NCBI GenBank assembly: GCA_016710635.1
Contig: JADJVL010000010.1
Coordinates: 124,001-188,000, forward strand
Direction of reading: 5' to 3'
Length of the DNA stretch: 64,000 bases
Origin: Holophagaceae bacterium
Lineage (GTDB): Bacteria; Acidobacteriota; Holophagae; Holophagales; Holophagaceae
In this document: positions 61,204 through 64,000 of the stretch, in pieces
Numbering within the stretch: position 1 is the first letter of the stretch
Layout of the letters: each line of letters begins with the position of its first letter
Program-made: the position numbers and the translations under genes
Notes under the pieces: model-generated
Seen by the model: only the letters and a program-made list of their open reading frames with translations
Told to the model about the DNA's origin: nothing
Database searches by the model: none

Positions 61204-62835
61204 CTACTCCGCGTTCATGAAGGGATAGCGGTAGTCCGTCGGCGGATTGAAAGTCTCCTTCATGGTCCGCGGACTGACCCAGCGGATCAGGTTCAGCAGG
61301 CTGCCTGCCTTGTCGTTGGTGCCCGAGGCCCGCGCTCCGCCGAAGGGCTGCTGGCCCACGACGGCGCCGGTGGGCTTGTCGTTGATGTAGAAGTTGCCGG
61401 CGGCGTTGCGGAGCCGGTCCACGGCCTGCTGCACCGCGTGGCGGTCCTGGGCGAAGACGGCGCCGGTGAGGGCGTAGGGGCTGGTGTGGTCCACGAGGTC
61501 GAGGGTCTCGTTCCACTTCGTCTCGTCGTAGACGTGCAGGGTGAGCACGGGACCGAAGAGCTCGTCGCACATGGTGCGGAACTTGGGGTCCTTCGCGACG
61601 ATGATGGTGGGCCGCACGAAGTAGCCCTTCGCATCGTCGCAGTCGCCGCCCACCAGGATCTCGGCGTCGTTGCTGGCCTTGGCCTCGTCGATGGCCGTCT
61701 TCTGGGTCTGGAAGGAGCCCTTGTCGATGACGGCGCCCATGAAGTTGGTGAAGTCGGACACGTCGCCCATCTTGATGGATTCCACCTGGGCGACGAGGAG
61801 GTCCTTCAGCCGCGGCCAGAGGTTGGAGGGCACGTAGACCCGGGAGGCCGCGGAGCACTTCTGGCCCTGGTATTCGAAGGCGCCCCGGACGATGGCGGTG
61901 GCCAGGGCGTCCACGTTGGCACTGCGGTGGGCCACGATGAAGTCCTTGCCGCCAGTCTCGCCCACCAGGCGCGGATAGCCGCGGTACCGGGCGATGTTGT
62001 TGCCGATGCTCTTCCACATCCCGTGGAAGACGCCGGTGGAGCCGGTGAAGTGGACGCCCGCGAGATGGCCGTCCGCCAGGACGGGATCGCCGATGGCCGC
62101 GCCGCTGCCCTGCACCATGTTGATGACGCCGTCGGGCAGGCCCGCCTCCCGCAGCAGCTTCATGATGAAGTGGGCGCTGTAGAGGGACGAGCTGGCGGGC
62201 TTCCATACCACCGTGTTGCCGCAGAGGGCCGGCGCCGTGGGCAGGTTGCCGGCGATGGAGGTGAAGTTGAAGGGGGTGACGGCGAAGACGAAGCCTTCCA
62301 GGGGGCGGTGCTCCAGGCGGTTCCACATGCCCGGCGCGCTCTGGGGCTGTTCCTTCAGGAGCTGCTCGTAGAAGGCCACGTTGAAGCGGAAGAAGTCGAT
62401 GAGCTCGCAGGCTGCGTCGATCTCCGCCTGGTGGCAGGTCTTGCTCTGGCCCAGCATGGTGGCGCCGTTGAGGATGTCCCGATAGGGCCCGGTGAGGAGG
62501 TCGGCGGCCTTCAGGAAGATCGCCGCCCGGGCCTCCCAGGGCATGGCGGCCCAATCCTGGCGGGCGTGCATGGCGGCGTGGATGGCCTGCTTCACTTCCG
62601 GTGCGCCGCCCAGGTGGGCCTCGCCAAGGACGTGCCCGTGGTCATGGGGCATGACCACCTTCACCCGCTTGTCCGTGTGGATCTCGTGGCCGTTGATGAC
62701 CAGCGGGATCTCCACCTGGGAGGCGGCCATCTCCTTGAGCTTGGCCTTGAGCCCCGCCCGCTCCTGGGAGCCCGGCGCGTAGCCCTTCACGGGCTCGTTC
62801 AGCGGCGTGGGAACGTGGAAGATGCCGAGGGACAT
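61204..62835 (-). CDS. pruA: L-glutamate gamma-semialdehyde dehydrogenase (1-pyrroline-5-carboxylate dehydrogenase)
   Basis: Oxidises glutamate semialdehyde/P5C to glutamate with NAD in proline catabolism. The 543 residues match the stand-alone P5CDH group: NAD-site VHFTGSTGVFHGMWK, GETGGKDFIVAHRSANVDAL, catalytic cysteine in EYQGQKCSAASRVYVPS, and FYINDKPTGAVVGQQPFGGA. No PutA-type proline dehydrogenase domain is fused. Start ATG 62835 with CGGAG upstream and a leftward TAAACT box at 62860-62865. Confidence 0.95.
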   Translation of the reverse strand: MSLGIFHVPTPLNEPVKGYAPGSQERAGLKAKLKEMAASQVEIPLVINGHEIHTDKRVKVVMPHDHGHVLGEAHLGGAPEVKQAIHAAMHARQDWAAMPWEARAAIFLKAADLLTGPYRDILNGATMLGQSKTCHQAEIDAACELIDFFRFNVAFYEQLLKEQPQSAPGMWNRLEHRPLEGFVFAVTPFNFTSIAGNLPTAPALCGNTVVWKPASSSLYSAHFIMKLLREAGLPDGVINMVQGSGAAIGDPVLADGHLAGVHFTGSTGVFHGMWKSIGNNIARYRGYPRLVGETGGKDFIVAHRSANVDALATAIVRGAFEYQGQKCSAASRVYVPSNLWPRLKDLLVAQVESIKMGDVSDFTNFMGAVIDKGSFQTQKTAIDEAKASNDAEILVGGDCDDAKGYFVRPTIIVAKDPKFRTMCDELFGPVLTLHVYDETKWNETLDLVDHTSPYALTGAVFAQDRHAVQQAVDRLRNAAGNFYINDKPTGAVVGQQPFGGARASGTNDKAGSLLNLIRWVSPRTMKETFNPPTDYRYPFMNAE

Positions 62836-62859
62836 GGCGGGCTCCGGAGCGAAAGATCC

Positions 62860-62865
62860 AGTTTA
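62860..62865 (-). promoter_or_regulatory. Candidate -10 box of pruA
   Basis: Leftward TAAACT, 24 bases before the pruA ATG; CGGAG ribosome binding site lies between. Confidence 0.4.
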
Positions 62866-62940
62866 AGCGTTCGGGGCCCCGGGCCCGAGTCTTCAGCCTC
62901 CAGGTGGCGCCTTCAGGCGGGAATTTTTGATGAAAAGCAA

Positions 62941-62962
62941 AAGGCCGCCCGGAGGCGGCCTT
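62941..62962 (-). terminator. Terminator of the HU remnant
   Basis: AAGGCCGCC and GGCGGCCTT around CGGA, followed leftward by a T-rich stretch. It is nearly the same as the intact hupB terminator at 63203-63232, confirming that the terminator was duplicated together with the gene end. Confidence 0.7.
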
Positions 62963-62984
62963 CGCATCAGACGGTCGGATCGTC

Positions 62985-63130
62985 TTACATCTGGTCCTTG
63001 AGACCCCTGACTCGGGCCGAGGACCCTCGCCCTCCGGGCGGCAATCGCTGCGCGATTCCGTCCTATCCTCCCTTCGCTGCGCTTCGGTCGGATGGTTGCG
63101 ACCTTGAAGGTGACCTTGCGGCCGGCGGGA
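62985..63130 (-). pseudogene. Disrupted duplicate of the hupB 3' end
   Basis: Leftward, 63097-63129 matches the hupB codons for PAGRKVTFKVA and 62985-63005 matches the last codons GLKDQM plus stop; the downstream terminator region is also duplicated. Between them about 90 bases are inserted, with small palindromes (AATCGC/GCGATT and CCTTCGC/GCGCTTCGG-like). Upstream of 63130 the similarity to hupB ends and a further palindrome-rich piece follows (GGCCGC-AAA-GCGGCC). No start exists; this is a gene-end remnant. Confidence 0.85.
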
Positions 63131-63202
63131 GGGCTCCCGTCTCCGCGAGCGGAGCGAGTGGGAGGCCGCAAAGCGGCCGATAGACGGGATATAGATCCCC
63201 AC
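63131..63202. repeat. Palindrome-rich spacer between HU remnant and hupB terminator
   Basis: Contains GGCCGCAAAGCGGCC (perfect 6-bp stem, loop AAA) and the GC-rich CCGCGAGCGGAGCGAG segment. Together with the insert inside the remnant it looks like REP-type intergenic sequence. No gene. Confidence 0.5.
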
Positions 63203-63232
63203 GAAAAAGGCCGCCCGGAGGCGGCCTTTTTC
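63203..63232 (-). terminator. Intrinsic terminator of hupB
   Basis: GAAAAAGGCCGCC and GGCGGCCTTTTTC pair around CGGA just after the hupB stop; T-run on the leftward transcript. Confidence 0.88.
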
Positions 63233-63251
63233 GTCAGACGGTCGGAACCGC

Positions 63252-63551
63252 TTACATCTGGTCCTTCAGGCCCTTTGCGACCTTGAAGGTGACCTTGCGG
63301 CCGGCGGGGATCTTGATGCTCTCGCCGGTCTTGGGGTTGCGGCCCATCTTCTCCTTGGTGGCGCGCACTTCGAAGGTGCCGAGGCCGAAGAGGTTCACGC
63401 GGTCGCCCTTGAGGAGGGTCTCCACCATCTGGTCGCGGAGGCTGTCGAGGATGGCTTTGGCCTTGGCTTTGGTGAGGTCGTGCTGGTCGGCGAGGGCGGC
63501 GGACAGCTCGGCGATGCCGGCGGTGGCGGGCTTGGTGGCGATCTTGGTCAT
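63252..63551 (-). CDS. hupB: HU-family DNA-binding protein
   Basis: A 99-residue histone-like protein that bends DNA and compacts the nucleoid. It shows the HU core: a helical N-terminus (LSAALADQHDLTKAKAKAIL), then GDRVNLFGLGTFEVRATKEK, the beta-arm with MGRNPKTGESIKIPAGRK and the end VTFKVAKGLKDQM. ATG 63551 is preceded by AAGGAGAACCC; a longer frame to 63605 has no HU similarity. IHF-alpha/beta are relatives, but the arm sequence and size fit HU. A second gene end lies just downstream. Confidence 0.94.
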   Translation of the reverse strand: MTKIATKPATAGIAELSAALADQHDLTKAKAKAILDSLRDQMVETLLKGDRVNLFGLGTFEVRATKEKMGRNPKTGESIKIPAGRKVTFKVAKGLKDQM

Positions 63552-63663
63552 GGGTTCTCCTTGGCGAATGGTCCACCCGGGGACGGGCTCGGCCGCCCCG
63601 GGCATGGATGGGCAGAAAAAGGCCTGGTCCGGGACAATCCCGGCGGCGGCCCGAAGGGTCTGG

Positions 63664-64000
63664 TTATTCGGCGGCGGCTTCCGCCACGACCTCGAGGTTC
63701 AGCTTGGCGATGACGCCAGCGTAGAGACGGATCTCCACGGCGAAGGTGCCGGTCTCCTTGACGTGGGGCAGGCTGATGGCGTGGCGGTCCACTTCGAAGC
63801 CCTTGGCCTTGAGCATCTCGCCCACTTCGCCATTGGTGACGGAGCCGAAGAGGTGGCCCTGGTCGCCGGTCTTCTTGGTGACCGAAAGGGTGACGGCCTC
63901 CAGCTTGGCCTTGAGCTCCTGGGCCGAGGCCAGCTCCTTGGCCTTGATCTTCTCGGCGCGCTCCTTTTCCAGCTCGATCTGGCGCTTGTTGCCCGCGGTC
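63664..64000 (-). CDS. rplI: 50S ribosomal protein L9, C-terminal part (cut by window edge)
   Basis: The last 112 codons of L9, a 50S subunit protein near the L1 stalk. Visible are the central helix (RQIELEKERAEKIKAKELAS) and the C-terminal domain with TGDQGHLFGSVTNGEVGEML, the most conserved L9 motif, then FEVDRHAISLPHVKETGTF. The stop TAA is at 63666-63664. The N-terminal domain lies beyond the window edge. It is the gene upstream of hupB. Confidence 0.93.
   Translation of the reverse strand, partial: TAGNKRQIELEKERAEKIKAKELASAQELKAKLEAVTLSVTKKTGDQGHLFGSVTNGEVGEMLKAKGFEVDRHAISLPHVKETGTFAVEIRLYAGVIAKLNLEVVAEAAAE

Overview
The window is GC-rich, densely packed bacterial DNA. Its gene families (MglA-like GTPase, FHA/RDD proteins, Oar-like TonB-dependent receptor with a carboxypeptidase-regulatory domain, kinase-TPR proteins, tricorn-like S41 peptidase, XPB helicase, LapA/LapB) point to a Gram-negative acidobacterium, most likely the Holophaga/Geothrix group. 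That placement is inferred from gene content; no rRNA or tRNA gene was seen.

Layout. 1-3356: leftward nuoH-I-J-K-(orphan membrane gene)-L, membrane-arm genes of complex I, with nuoL cut by the edge. 3672-8716: leftward glnS, a secreted protein, gltX and an MglA-like GTPase with a long C-terminal tail. 8872-13048: rightward, tightly overlapping operon of an FHA-RDD protein, small membrane proteins, a DUF2752 protein, dcd and a pilin-like protein, facing a leftward FHA-GAF-adenylate cyclase. 14889-18029: rimO, then a Fic-protein island with AT-rich operator repeats, closed by a second, diverged copy of the rimO 3' end. 18051-20404: LytTR response regulator, LytS-type kinase and two tandem RiPP (lanthipeptide-like) precursors. 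20662-26486: a secreted HEXXH protein, then a frameshift-rich stretch holding an FHA protein, a tricorn-like peptidase pseudogene and a sterol-desaturase-family gene. 26539-29638: ABC transporter pair, a predicted barrel protein and pgpA. 29828-38027: XPB helicase, a large secreted BNR/TIG/dockerin-like protein, a TIG lipoprotein and a helicase-associated WYL-like protein. 38092-45275: ECF sigma factor with membrane partner, family-4 uracil-DNA glycosylase, LapA-LapB fusion, HD/OB nuclease, S4 protein and two PpiC-type foldases. 45506-48665: bioFDA. 48758-57603: TonB receptor, fumarylacetoacetase-family hydrolase, amidohydrolase, flavin reductase, MscS channel and homogentisate dioxygenase. 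57746-64000: kinase-TPR protein, P5C dehydrogenase, HU (with a disrupted duplicate of its 3' end) and rplI, cut by the edge.

How parts work together. Three FHA proteins, a Ser/Thr kinase and a cyclase suggest phospho-dependent and nucleotide signalling. Homogentisate dioxygenase and the fumarylacetoacetase-family protein suggest aromatic amino acid breakdown. LapAB and the two foldases fit outer-membrane biogenesis. The most unusual items are a family of variable-stem hairpin repeats with conserved flanks (29.7, 41.7 and 54.3-54.6 kb, the last a convergent pair), the orphan RiPP precursors beside a two-component system, and the Fic island that split the end of rimO.
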